A stretch of DNA of 24,757 nucleotides from an uncultured Flavobacteriaceae bacterium (GTDB lineage: Bacteria > Bacteroidota > Bacteroidia > Flavobacteriales > Flavobacteriaceae). The position numbers were made by a program, and so were the translations under genes. Numbering within the stretch: the first letter of the stretch is position 1; each line of letters starts with the position of its first letter. Under the pieces are notes generated by a model that saw only the letters and a list, made by a program, of their open reading frames with translations, was not told the origin of the DNA and ran no database searches. Positions 13,991-20,838 of the stretch are shown here, in pieces. The stretch lies in contig CALITN010000051.1 of the NCBI GenBank assembly GCA_938041595.1, positions 1-24,757 of the forward strand, written 5' to 3'.

Positions 13991-16204
13991 TTGAAATCAT
14001 ACAGCCTCACCTTATTTTGCCTTTTGCTATTTAGCGCTCAAATACTCCTAGGGCAAAACAAAGACCTCCCCAGTATACAAGTCAAATATATTTCTGAGGA
14101 TATCGCTATTGACGGTAATGCCAATGAAAGCAGTTGGAGCACCGCACCAGAATCCAGTGATTTTTGGCAGTGGTTTCCCACCGACAGCATTCGTGCGCAA
14201 AAACAAACGCGCTTTAAAGTATTGAATGATGACAAGAATATCTACTTGAGCATTCAAACCTTTTATGATGGCGAGGACTATGTAATTCCATCACTCCGAA
14301 GGGATTTTCAAGGGGGTGGCAATGACAATATTGCCTTTCATTTTGACCCTTTTAACGACCGTACTAATTCCTTCTTTTTTGGCACTAACCCTTTGGGTGT
14401 AAAAAGAGAAGCGCTTGTTTCCAATGGTGGAAATGACTGGCGTCGTGACAGCAACTTAAGCTGGGACATCAAATGGGAAACCGTCACCAAGCAGTTTGAT
14501 GGATTTACACTAACGGAAGTGAAAATCCCTCTTGCTTTTCTAAACTATCCCGATGGCAGCACCAACTGGGGTTTTAACATGTATCGCTTTGACACACAAG
14601 CCAATGAGCGTAGTTCGTGGGGGCATGTTCCTCAAAACCAGAGTGTGGTCAACTTAGCTTTTATGGGGGACTTACAGTTTGAAAAACCCCTGCCAAAATC
14701 TAAAATCCCTTGGGCCTTTATTCCTTTTATGGCTGGGATCGGTGCAAATGACTTTGAGAATGACGAGCAATTTCAAAGCTTGAGTTTTGGAGGAGATGTC
14801 AAAGTGCCCATTAACAACGGTCTCAATCTAGATCTTACATTCAATCCGGACTTTTCACAGGTAGAAGTGGACGACCAAGTGATTAATCTTACCCGCTTTG
14901 AAGTTCGACTTCCTGAAAAAAGACAGTTTTTTATCCAAAATGCTGATTTGTTTGCCAATTACGGAAGCAGTTACAATGCGCAGCCTTTTTTCTCCCGCCG
15001 GATCGGGGTGGCTGAGGACAAAGATGGTAACACCATCCAAAACCGAATTATTGCTGGAGCGCGACTGAGTGGTAAAGTCAATAACAACCTTCGACTGGGG
15101 CTGCTCAATATGCAAACCGATGCGGACGAAGCCAATGAAATAGCCGCAAACAATAACACTGTTTTTACGCTGCAACAAAAAGTGTTTTCCCGATCCAACA
15201 TCGGCTTGATCTTCGTCAACCGAGAGACGACCGGTGAATACGATTTTGTAGATGAAGACGATCGCTACAATCGCGTGCTTGGTTTGGACTATCGCTTAGC
15301 GTCCAAAGACAATAAATGGACTGGGAATTCATATTTCCACAAGTCTTTTGAACAAAACAATGGAAGTGACAACCTTAGTTGGGGCAGTTTTATCAACCGC
15401 AACACACGAAACTATCAAATCTCACAATCGATTGCTGGTATTGGAGAGGATTTTAATGCCGATCTTGGTTTTGTGCGCCGCAAAGGAAACTTCCGAAATT
15501 TCACTAAATACACACAGAAGTTTTATCCCAAAACAGGAGCCGTTAACACATGGAATTTAACCTTGCAAAGTTACTCGCTATGGAAGCCCTCGGATGATTT
15601 TCGCTTGACCGACAATAGTTTCAATTTGGAATCGCAAATACGGTTCAAGAATCAAAGCCGAATTGATGTAGAAGCTTCCAATCGCTATGTGTATCTCTAT
15701 GACGACTTTGATCCAACCGGACTCAACGACAACAATCCCCTACCGGGTGACACCGAATACACCTACAAATCAGTAGAAGTCACTTTCAACTCTGACCAAC
15801 GAAAACGCTTTAACTACCGCTTACGACCCAGTTTGGGCGAATTTTTCAATGGTCAAAAATATTCCCTGCAAAGCGACTTCAATTATCGTATTCAGCCTTT
15901 TTTCCAAGCGAGCCTCAAGCTCAACTACGACCATATTCAATTAGGACAAGGGTTTCCCTCCGCCGATTTACTCTTGGTCAGTCCCAAGGTTGATCTCACT
16001 TTTACGAAAAGTATCTTTTGGACCACTTTTGTGCAATTCAGTTCCCAATCGGAAAATTTAGGAATTAATTCCCGTCTTCAGTGGCGTTTTGCCCCTCTAT
16101 CCGACTTATATGTGGTCTATAACGACAATTATATAACAACGGACTCCTTTTTGCCAAGATTGCGTACTTTTAACCTCAAATTTACCTACTGGTTAAACAT
16201 ATAA
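13991..16204 (+). CDS. DUF5916 surface protein with N-terminal carbohydrate-binding-like domain
   Basis: A 737-residue exported protein. Residues 1-21 form a signal peptide (charged MKSYS, hydrophobic core, ending LLGQ). Next is a domain like carbohydrate-binding family 9 (about 28-215; AIDGNANESSW, FWQWFPTDS, NIYLSIQTFYD). A large DUF5916 region follows (from about 225; NLDLTFNPDFSQVEVDDQVINLTRFEV, here quoted only in part as NPDFSQVEVDDQVINL, and RLPEKRQFFIQNADLF). The C-terminal half has many alternating aromatic strands and ends in Phe-Lys-Phe-Thr-Tyr-Trp, as in outer-membrane beta barrels. The function is unknown; an outer-membrane location is likely. The start is TTG: the frame is closed by TAA at 13979-13981, no ATG occurs before the signal peptide, and TTG gives a complete one. 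The lipoprotein gene follows 83 bases later. Confidence 0.85.
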   Translation: MKSYSLTLFCLLLFSAQILLGQNKDLPSIQVKYISEDIAIDGNANESSWSTAPESSDFWQWFPTDSIRAQKQTRFKVLNDDKNIYLSIQTFYDGEDYVIPSLRRDFQGGGNDNIAFHFDPFNDRTNSFFFGTNPLGVKREALVSNGGNDWRRDSNLSWDIKWETVTKQFDGFTLTEVKIPLAFLNYPDGSTNWGFNMYRFDTQANERSSWGHVPQNQSVVNLAFMGDLQFEKPLPKSKIPWAFIPFMAGIGANDFENDEQFQSLSFGGDVKVPINNGLNLDLTFNPDFSQVEVDDQVINLTRFEVRLPEKRQFFIQNADLFANYGSSYNAQPFFSRRIGVAEDKDGNTIQNRIIAGARLSGKVNNNLRLGLLNMQTDADEANEIAANNNTVFTLQQKVFSRSNIGLIFVNRETTGEYDFVDEDDRYNRVLGLDYRLASKDNKWTGNSYFHKSFEQNNGSDNLSWGSFINRNTRNYQISQSIAGIGEDFNADLGFVRRKGNFRNFTKYTQKFYPKTGAVNTWNLTLQSYSLWKPSDDFRLTDNSFNLESQIRFKNQSRIDVEASNRYVYLYDDFDPTGLNDNNPLPGDTEYTYKSVEVTFNSDQRKRFNYRLRPSLGEFFNGQKYSLQSDFNYRIQPFFQASLKLNYDHIQLGQGFPSADLLLVSPKVDLTFTKSIFWTTFVQFSSQSENLGINSRLQWRFAPLSDLYVVYNDNYITTDSFLPRLRTFNLKFTYWLNI

Positions 16205-16287
16205 ATACAACCCGTAGCGTAACAGAAGGCGCTGCATGGAAAGCACAAAAAAACTCCCGCAAGCGACTTCATTTAAAAACTAAATTG

Positions 16288-17028
16288 ATGAAAAAAACGA
16301 TTTCTTTTGCCCTTCCCTTTTTGCTAATAGCTTTATCCATTAGTCAGTGCAGCAACCCGAAGAAAGTAGGAAAAGGCGAAATGTTGGTCTCTGGGAAAAT
16401 TGAAGGCCTTCGTAAAGGCACCCTCTACTTGCAAAAATTTGTAGACACCCTACTTACTAGCATTGATTCCGTATCAATTGCCGGGAGCCCAGAATTCTCT
16501 TTTACAACCAAAATTGAAAGCCCTGAATTATACTACCTATCTTTAGTCAAAGACGATGGTGACTCACTCAAAGATCGTATTCCATTTTTTGGAGAGCCGG
16601 GTGCTATTTCCATCAATACCCGTTTAAAAACCTTTGAAACCAGTGCACAAATCAAAGGGTCAGAAAATCAAAACCTCTATCGCGAATATCAATCCTACAT
16701 TCGAAAATTCAACAGCCAACAGCTAGACTATTTGGAAGACTACTTGGAGTTCCAAAAAGACGGACTCCAAAAAAAATCAGACTCCATGCAAAAGGTATTG
16801 GATAATTTGATTCGTAGAAAATACCTCTATGCCATTAATTTTGCTTCCAACAATGCAGACCATGAGATTGCGCCTTTTATTGCTTTAGCGGAGGTATATG
16901 ACGCCAATTTGAGCTTATTAGATACGCTTGCCGCTCGGATGAGCTCGGAAGTTGCAACATCGAAATACGGAAAGAAACTGACCGAATACTTGTCAGATCG
17001 AAGAGCTGACGAACAGCCAGAAGACTAG
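16288..17028 (+). CDS. DUF4369 lipoprotein lacking a thioredoxin domain
   Basis: A 246-residue protein with a lipoprotein-like signal (MKKTISFALPFLL to Cys21 in SISQC; Gln before Cys is unusual). Residues about 33-125 form a DUF4369 domain (VSGKIEGLRKGTLYLQKF, FFGEPGAISINTRL). A charged helical stretch (about 130-235) follows and the protein ends at ADEQPED. In many Bacteroidetes relatives this arrangement continues into a TlpA-like thioredoxin domain with CxxC; here the chain stops at that point and no CxxC is present. The ATG at 16288 is preferred over the TTG just before it. It lies 83 bases after DUF5916 and may share its transcript. Its stop codon shares the palindrome CTAG (17025-17028) with the stop of the convergent small gene. 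Confidence 0.82.
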   Translation: MKKTISFALPFLLIALSISQCSNPKKVGKGEMLVSGKIEGLRKGTLYLQKFVDTLLTSIDSVSIAGSPEFSFTTKIESPELYYLSLVKDDGDSLKDRIPFFGEPGAISINTRLKTFETSAQIKGSENQNLYREYQSYIRKFNSQQLDYLEDYLEFQKDGLQKKSDSMQKVLDNLIRRKYLYAINFASNNADHEIAPFIALAEVYDANLSLLDTLAARMSSEVATSKYGKKLTEYLSDRRADEQPED

Positions 17029-17297
17029 GCCTTGCTGAGCTTGGCTAGGTCGGATTGCAATTTATCCAAGCCCTTTACTAGTTTTTCTTGAATCGGTTTG
17101 AATGCTGCTTTGCCTTTCGTTCGTGCAGCATTGATTTCTGAAATCAACTCATCAAAAAGCGTGATGGCCGCATCAATAAGAGGGTCTGTTTTTTTGGCAT
17201 CTACTTTGGGGTTCTCCAATTCCGCTCCGTAGATATCTTCGATAAAAGCACCAATCGAATCATTGATGTCTTTTTTTAGTTGTTTGACGCTGGACAT
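17025..17297 (-). CDS. Small helical protein of unknown function
   Basis: A 90-residue protein rich in Lys, Asp, Ala and Leu, without Cys or membrane segments. Heptad-like spacing (for example in LFDELISEINAAR and KGLDKLQSDLAKLSKA) suggests an all-helical or coiled-coil fold. The last third is basic (TKGKAAFKPIQEKLVKG), while the middle is acidic. I do not recognise a named family. It follows the idi/queD/peroxiredoxin unit after 39 bases and has a good candidate promoter of its own (17314-17344), so it may be made independently. Its normal codon use, clear promoter and well-formed sequence support a real gene. Nucleic-acid or protein binding would be guesses only. Confidence 0.7.
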   Translation of the reverse strand: MSSVKQLKKDINDSIGAFIEDIYGAELENPKVDAKKTDPLIDAAITLFDELISEINAARTKGKAAFKPIQEKLVKGLDKLQSDLAKLSKA

Positions 17298-17313
17298 ATT
17301 CGTTAGTTTTAGG

Positions 17314-17344
17314 GAAAGATAGAAACTTATTTGGGTTTAGACAA
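17314..17344 (-). promoter_or_regulatory. Promoter candidate for the small helical protein gene
   Basis: On the minus strand: TTG (17344-17342), a 20-base spacer, and TATCTTTC (17321-17314), which matches TAnnTTTG except for the last base. The box ends 17 bases before the ATG at 17297. The TTG lies inside the 3' end of the peroxiredoxin gene. Confidence 0.45.
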
Positions 17345-17795
17345 CGGTTTCCTTCTTTAGGGTTTTAAGTGCTTTATAAATGTGACTGATTGGATTAAGG
17401 CTATCATACGCCAAAATCAATTTTCCTTCAATATCAAAAACAAAGCTGACACGACGGCTTAGGATTCCTAAGAATTGTTTGTTGATTTTAAAAGCCTTTT
17501 GCAGGGATTTATCTGAATCTGAAAGCAAGGAAAATGGTAGGTCAAAACTTTCAGAAAAACGTTCGTGACTCCTAAGAGAGTCTGTGCTGATTCCAATAAC
17601 CGCCGCACCATAATCCACAAAATCGGTGTATTTATCGCGAAAAGAACAAACTTCCGCAGTACACCCAGGGGTGTAGTTTTTGGGGTAAAAGAAAACCACT
17701 AAAGGCTTTTTTCCGATAAATTGATCACTCTTCACAAGCGTTCCTTTTTGATCGACCCGATCAAAAAAAGGAAGGCGTTCTCCTTCTTTCAACAT
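17337..17795 (-). CDS. Bcp/PrxQ-type peroxiredoxin
   Basis: A 152-residue thiol peroxidase of the AhpC/TSA (Bcp, PrxQ) family. The peroxidatic Cys45 is in YTPGCTAEVC, and Cys50, five residues on, is the usual resolving cysteine of atypical two-Cys Bcp proteins. Lys39-Asn40 precede the motif, and RRVSFVFD holds the conserved arginine region. It reduces hydroperoxides with electrons from thioredoxin in the cytoplasm; no signal peptide is present. It begins 3 bases after the queD stop, so it belongs to the idi-queD unit. The arrangement may be a historical housekeeping operon rather than a functional link. Confidence 0.92.
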   Translation of the reverse strand: MLKEGERLPFFDRVDQKGTLVKSDQFIGKKPLVVFFYPKNYTPGCTAEVCSFRDKYTDFVDYGAAVIGISTDSLRSHERFSESFDLPFSLLSDSDKSLQKAFKINKQFLGILSRRVSFVFDIEGKLILAYDSLNPISHIYKALKTLKKETVV

Positions 17796-17798
17796 AAT

Positions 17799-18209
17799 TT
17801 ATTCTCCTGCGTATTTAACAAAATTTCGTGGGGTTTCATACAAAACTACCTCTAGGTCTTGGGTGGTTTCGAGATGGGGTCTTAGTTTGTTGTAAATCAC
17901 CACAACAATATTTTCTGCCGTGGGAATGAGATTTTGAAACTCCGGCACTTGAACATTTAAATTTTTATGATCAAAGGCATCTTCCACCTCAGATTTGATC
18001 AAGTCCCGCAATACTTTCATATCCATTACATAGCCCGTAATAGGATCAATATTTCCCGTTACATGGACGATGAGTTCGTAATTATGGCCGTGGTAGTACT
18101 CGTTGGAGCATTTGCCAAAGACAGCTTCGTTTTGAGACGCGTCCCAATCGGCACGATGTAAGCGATGAGCAGCATTAAAATGAGCTTTTCTAGAGACCGT
18201 AACGCGCAT
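17799..18209 (-). CDS. queD: 6-carboxytetrahydropterin synthase / PTPS family (QueD-like)
   Basis: A 136-residue T-fold enzyme. The zinc-binding histidines are His15 (FNAAHRL) and His40 and His42 (YYHGHNY). Cys34 in FGKCSNEY is the catalytic cysteine, Asp80-His81 in AFDHKNLN and Glu125 in YETPRN complete the active site. QueD makes 6-carboxy-5,6,7,8-tetrahydropterin from dihydroneopterin triphosphate for queuosine; close relatives make 6-pyruvoyl-tetrahydropterin, and sequence alone does not separate them here. No queC, queE or queF is present in the window. Its ATG shares one base with the idi stop (TAATG), so translation is probably coupled; the peroxiredoxin gene follows after 3 bases. Confidence 0.9.
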   Translation of the reverse strand: MRVTVSRKAHFNAAHRLHRADWDASQNEAVFGKCSNEYYHGHNYELIVHVTGNIDPITGYVMDMKVLRDLIKSEVEDAFDHKNLNVQVPEFQNLIPTAENIVVVIYNKLRPHLETTQDLEVVLYETPRNFVKYAGE

Positions 18210-18742
18210 TAGTTCTGTGAGTTTAAGGATTGAATATGGGCATAGAATCGATCAAAAATGATTTTAAACCATTCGGTGTACTGCTCTGGTTGCTCAGTCA
18301 TATCCACTGCAATAGCTTCCATAGAAGCCCATCGAAAGGCCGCGACCTCTTCCGTGTTGATCACCGGATCCGTATCGGAATACCCTAAGAGTACATGATC
18401 GAGTTCGTGTTCAGTAAGTCCGTTGTCAAAAGGAGCTTTGTAGATGAAAGCAAAAAGTTCCGTGAGATTCGTTTGCATCCCCATCTCCTCTTGCAAACGT
18501 CGGTGTCCAGCCTCCAAATTGGATTCTCCCATCCGCTGATGACTACAACAGGTATTAGTCCACAATCCTGGGGAATGGTATTTTTTCCAGGCGCGTTGTT
18601 GGAGGAGCAATTCTCCCTTTTTATTTAGGACAAATACCGAAAAGGCACGGTGTAGCACCGCCTTTTCATGTGCTTCCATTTTGGGCATAGTACCCAAGGG
18701 TCGATCGTTGGTATCAACGAGGATTACTTCTTCTTCTTTCAT
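18209..18742 (-). CDS. idi: Isopentenyl-diphosphate delta-isomerase type 1
   Basis: A 177-residue Nudix-fold isomerase. Active-site features: the Cys65-Cys66 pair in WTNTCCSHQR, LHRAFSVFV with metal-binding His25 and His31 nearby, the Nudix-like RRLQEEMG (81-88), and Glu113 in EHELDHVLLG, which with Cys carries out the 1,3-proton shift. The enzyme interconverts IPP and DMAPP for menaquinone, carotenoid and undecaprenyl synthesis. The ATG at 18742 (MKEEEVILVD) is chosen because it gives the normal family N-terminus; a longer frame to 18790 would carry an unrelated hydrophobic extension and would start upstream of the candidate promoter. First gene of the idi-queD-peroxiredoxin unit, divergent from prfC. 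Confidence 0.95.
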   Translation of the reverse strand: MKEEEVILVDTNDRPLGTMPKMEAHEKAVLHRAFSVFVLNKKGELLLQQRAWKKYHSPGLWTNTCCSHQRMGESNLEAGHRRLQEEMGMQTNLTELFAFIYKAPFDNGLTEHELDHVLLGYSDTDPVINTEEVAAFRWASMEAIAVDMTEQPEQYTEWFKIIFDRFYAHIQSLNSQN

Positions 18743-18751
18743 GCAATAGAT

Positions 18752-18783
18752 CAAAAATACCGAAATCTTCATCAAAAACCCAA
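18752..18783 (-). promoter_or_regulatory. Promoter of the idi operon
   Basis: On the minus strand: TTG (18783-18781), a 21-base spacer, and TATTTTTG (18759-18752), an exact TAnnTTTG. Spacing is within the range described for Flavobacterium and Bacteroides promoters. The box ends 9 bases before the idi ATG, so the leader would be only a few bases long. Confidence 0.55.
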
Positions 18784-18815
18784 ATCCCATGTAGGTGCCC
18801 CTGCTAATTTTCAGC

Positions 18816-18823
18816 TATTTTTG
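18816..18823 (+). promoter_or_regulatory. Likely -7 box of the prfC promoter
   Basis: TATTTTTG is an exact TAnnTTTG, followed by C as is common. It ends 16 bases before the ATG at 18840, giving a leader of about 10 bases. No clear TTG is found 17-23 bases upstream, so the -33 element is weak. Confidence 0.5.
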
Positions 18824-18839
18824 CGAAAACTAATTTGGA

Positions 18840-20429
18840 ATGGGCTTTACGGAAGAATTGCAACGCCGCCGCACTTTTGGGATTATTTCCCACCCCGATG
18901 CAGGAAAAACCACTTTGACTGAGAAGTTACTTCTTTACGGAGGAGCCATTCAGGAGGCTGGAGCCGTTAAGTCCAATAAAATCAAAAAGTCTGCCACCAG
19001 TGACTTTATGGAGATTGAACGCCAGCGAGGAATTTCTGTAGCTACTTCCGTTTTGGCTTTTAACTACCAAGACAAAAAAATAAATATCCTCGACACCCCT
19101 GGACACAAGGATTTTGCCGAAGACACCTACCGTACGCTTACCGCAGTGGACAGTGTGATTGTAGTGATTGACGTGGCCAAAGGCGTGGAAGAACAAACTG
19201 AGAAACTAGTGGAAGTGTGCCGCATGCGCAACATTCCCATGATTGTCTTTATCAACAAACTCGACCGAGAAGGAAAAGACGCTTTTGACTTATTGGATGA
19301 AGTAGAAACAAAGCTACATTTATCCGTAACCCCACTGTCTTTTCCTATTGGGATGGGGTATGACTTTAAGGGGATTTACAATATCTGGGAACAAAATGCC
19401 CAGCTATTTTCTGGAGAACAAAAACAAACCGTAACCCACAAGGAAACCTATGCTTCCCTTGAAGACGCCCAACTGGAAAAACGCATTGGAAGCAACTCTT
19501 TAGAACAGCTGAAAGAGGAGTTAGAATTGGTGCAAGGGGTCTATAACCCTTTTGACAAAGAGGCCTATTTGAGCGGGAAGCAACAGCCTGTTTTCTTTGG
19601 TTCGGCACTGAATAATTTTGGCGTACAAGAACTACTCGATTGCTTCATTGACATCGCTCCTGAGCCGCTTCCCAAGCAAGCAGAAGAACGCCTGATCCAA
19701 CCCAACGAAAAGGACTTTAGTGGATTTGTATTTAAGATACACGCCAATATGGATCCCAAGCACCGCGATCGTTTGGCCTTTGTCAAGATTGTTTCTGGAA
19801 CCTTTGAACGTAACAAGCCCTACTTGCACGTACGCCACGGGAAAAAACTCAAATTTTCAAGCCCGAATGCCTTTTTTGCCGAAAAGAAAGAAATCGTAGA
19901 CATCTCCTATCCCGGAGATATTGTAGGTCTGCACGATACGGGAAACTTTAAGATCGGAGACACCCTTACCACCCAAGAAAAAATTCAGTTCCAAGGAATC
20001 CCTTCCTTTTCCCCAGAACACTTCCGCTATATCAACAATGCCGACCCAATGAAAGCCAAGCAGCTAAACAAAGGTATTGACCAATTGATGGACGAAGGGG
20101 TGGCACAGTTGTTTACGCTACACTTAAACAACCGAAAGGTAATCGGTACGGTAGGCGCCCTGCAGTTTGAAGTGATTCAATACCGCCTGCTACATGAATA
20201 CGGAGCGCAATGTTCCTATGAAAACCTAAATGTTCACAAGGCTTGTTGGATTGGCTGTGAATCCGAAGACCACCCAGAATTTGTGGAATTTAAACGGGTA
20301 AAACAAAAATTCCTAGCGCTCGACAAGCAAGGACAACTGGTCTTTTTGGCTGACTCGGCTTTTTCCCTTCAAATGACCCAACAGAAATATCCCGCAGTAC
20401 AGTTCTTTTTCACATCTGAAATGACCTAA
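18840..20429 (+). CDS. prfC: Peptide chain release factor 3
   Basis: A 529-residue class II release factor GTPase. Motifs: G1 SHPDAGKTT (17-25), G2 within RGISVATS, G3 DTPGHKDF and G4 NKLDRE. The domain after the GTPase (FSGFVFKIHANMDPKHRDR) is the RF3 domain II, and the C-terminal part includes VGALQFEVIQYRL as in RF3 rather than EF-G. RF3 recycles RF1 and RF2 from the ribosome after peptide release. The length is that of E. coli RF3. Transcribed alone, divergent from idi, and closed by the hairpin at 20489-20521. Confidence 0.97.
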   Translation: MGFTEELQRRRTFGIISHPDAGKTTLTEKLLLYGGAIQEAGAVKSNKIKKSATSDFMEIERQRGISVATSVLAFNYQDKKINILDTPGHKDFAEDTYRTLTAVDSVIVVIDVAKGVEEQTEKLVEVCRMRNIPMIVFINKLDREGKDAFDLLDEVETKLHLSVTPLSFPIGMGYDFKGIYNIWEQNAQLFSGEQKQTVTHKETYASLEDAQLEKRIGSNSLEQLKEELELVQGVYNPFDKEAYLSGKQQPVFFGSALNNFGVQELLDCFIDIAPEPLPKQAEERLIQPNEKDFSGFVFKIHANMDPKHRDRLAFVKIVSGTFERNKPYLHVRHGKKLKFSSPNAFFAEKKEIVDISYPGDIVGLHDTGNFKIGDTLTTQEKIQFQGIPSFSPEHFRYINNADPMKAKQLNKGIDQLMDEGVAQLFTLHLNNRKVIGTVGALQFEVIQYRLLHEYGAQCSYENLNVHKACWIGCESEDHPEFVEFKRVKQKFLALDKQGQLVFLADSAFSLQMTQQKYPAVQFFFTSEMT

Positions 20430-20488
20430 ATTCGTCGGTCTTATATAATAAAACTTAGTGAAAAGACAAGCGCAAAGAAATATATCGT

Positions 20489-20521
20489 AAAAAAAACCCC
20501 CAACCGATGGTTGGGGGTTTT
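20489..20521. terminator. Bidirectional terminator between prfC and the rpoC unit
   Basis: A perfect 13-bp stem, AAAACCCCCAACC (20493-20505) with GGTTGGGGGTTTT (20509-20521), loop GAT. An 8-base A run on the left (20489-20496) becomes a T run for minus-strand transcripts, so it is strongest for the DUF3467/rpoC unit; four T serve the plus strand. Confidence 0.92.
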
Positions 20522-20527
20522 GGGTAT

Positions 20528-20836
20528 TTAGGCTTCTCCGGCCGGACCAAAATTCATAGGTATGGGCGGTGCGTCTTGGGAGTTAATTTCCCCATGCTTA
20601 GCTTCATACTTCTGAAGGTTGTCTGCCAAGGCTTTTTGAAAGCGTTTGGCGTGTTCGGGCGTCAAAATAATCCGCGACTGAACTTTGGCCTTTGGAGCAC
20701 CAGGCATCAAGCTAACAAAGTCAACCACAAACTCCGAAGGAGAATGGTTGATAATGGCTAGATTGGAATAGGAACCACTGGCAGTAGTCGCGTCCATTTC
20801 AATATCAATCTGTTGTTCTTTCTTTGCTTCTGCCAT
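20528..20836 (-). CDS. DUF3467 domain protein
   Basis: A 102-residue protein that fits the DUF3467 family: a short charged N-terminus (MAEAKKEQQIDIEMD), then YSNLAIINHSPSEFVVDFV, PGAPKAKVQSRIIL and TPEHAKRFQKALADNL. The family is widespread in Bacteroidetes and other bacteria and has no known function. It begins 2 bases after the rpoC stop codon, so it is part of the rpoC transcript, and ends just before the bidirectional terminator. The tail (APPIPMNFGPAGEA) is Pro/Gly-rich and probably disordered. A role connected with RNA polymerase is suggested only by position. Confidence 0.88.
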   Translation of the reverse strand: MAEAKKEQQIDIEMDATTASGSYSNLAIINHSPSEFVVDFVSLMPGAPKAKVQSRIILTPEHAKRFQKALADNLQKYEAKHGEINSQDAPPIPMNFGPAGEA

Positions 20837-20838
20837 GG

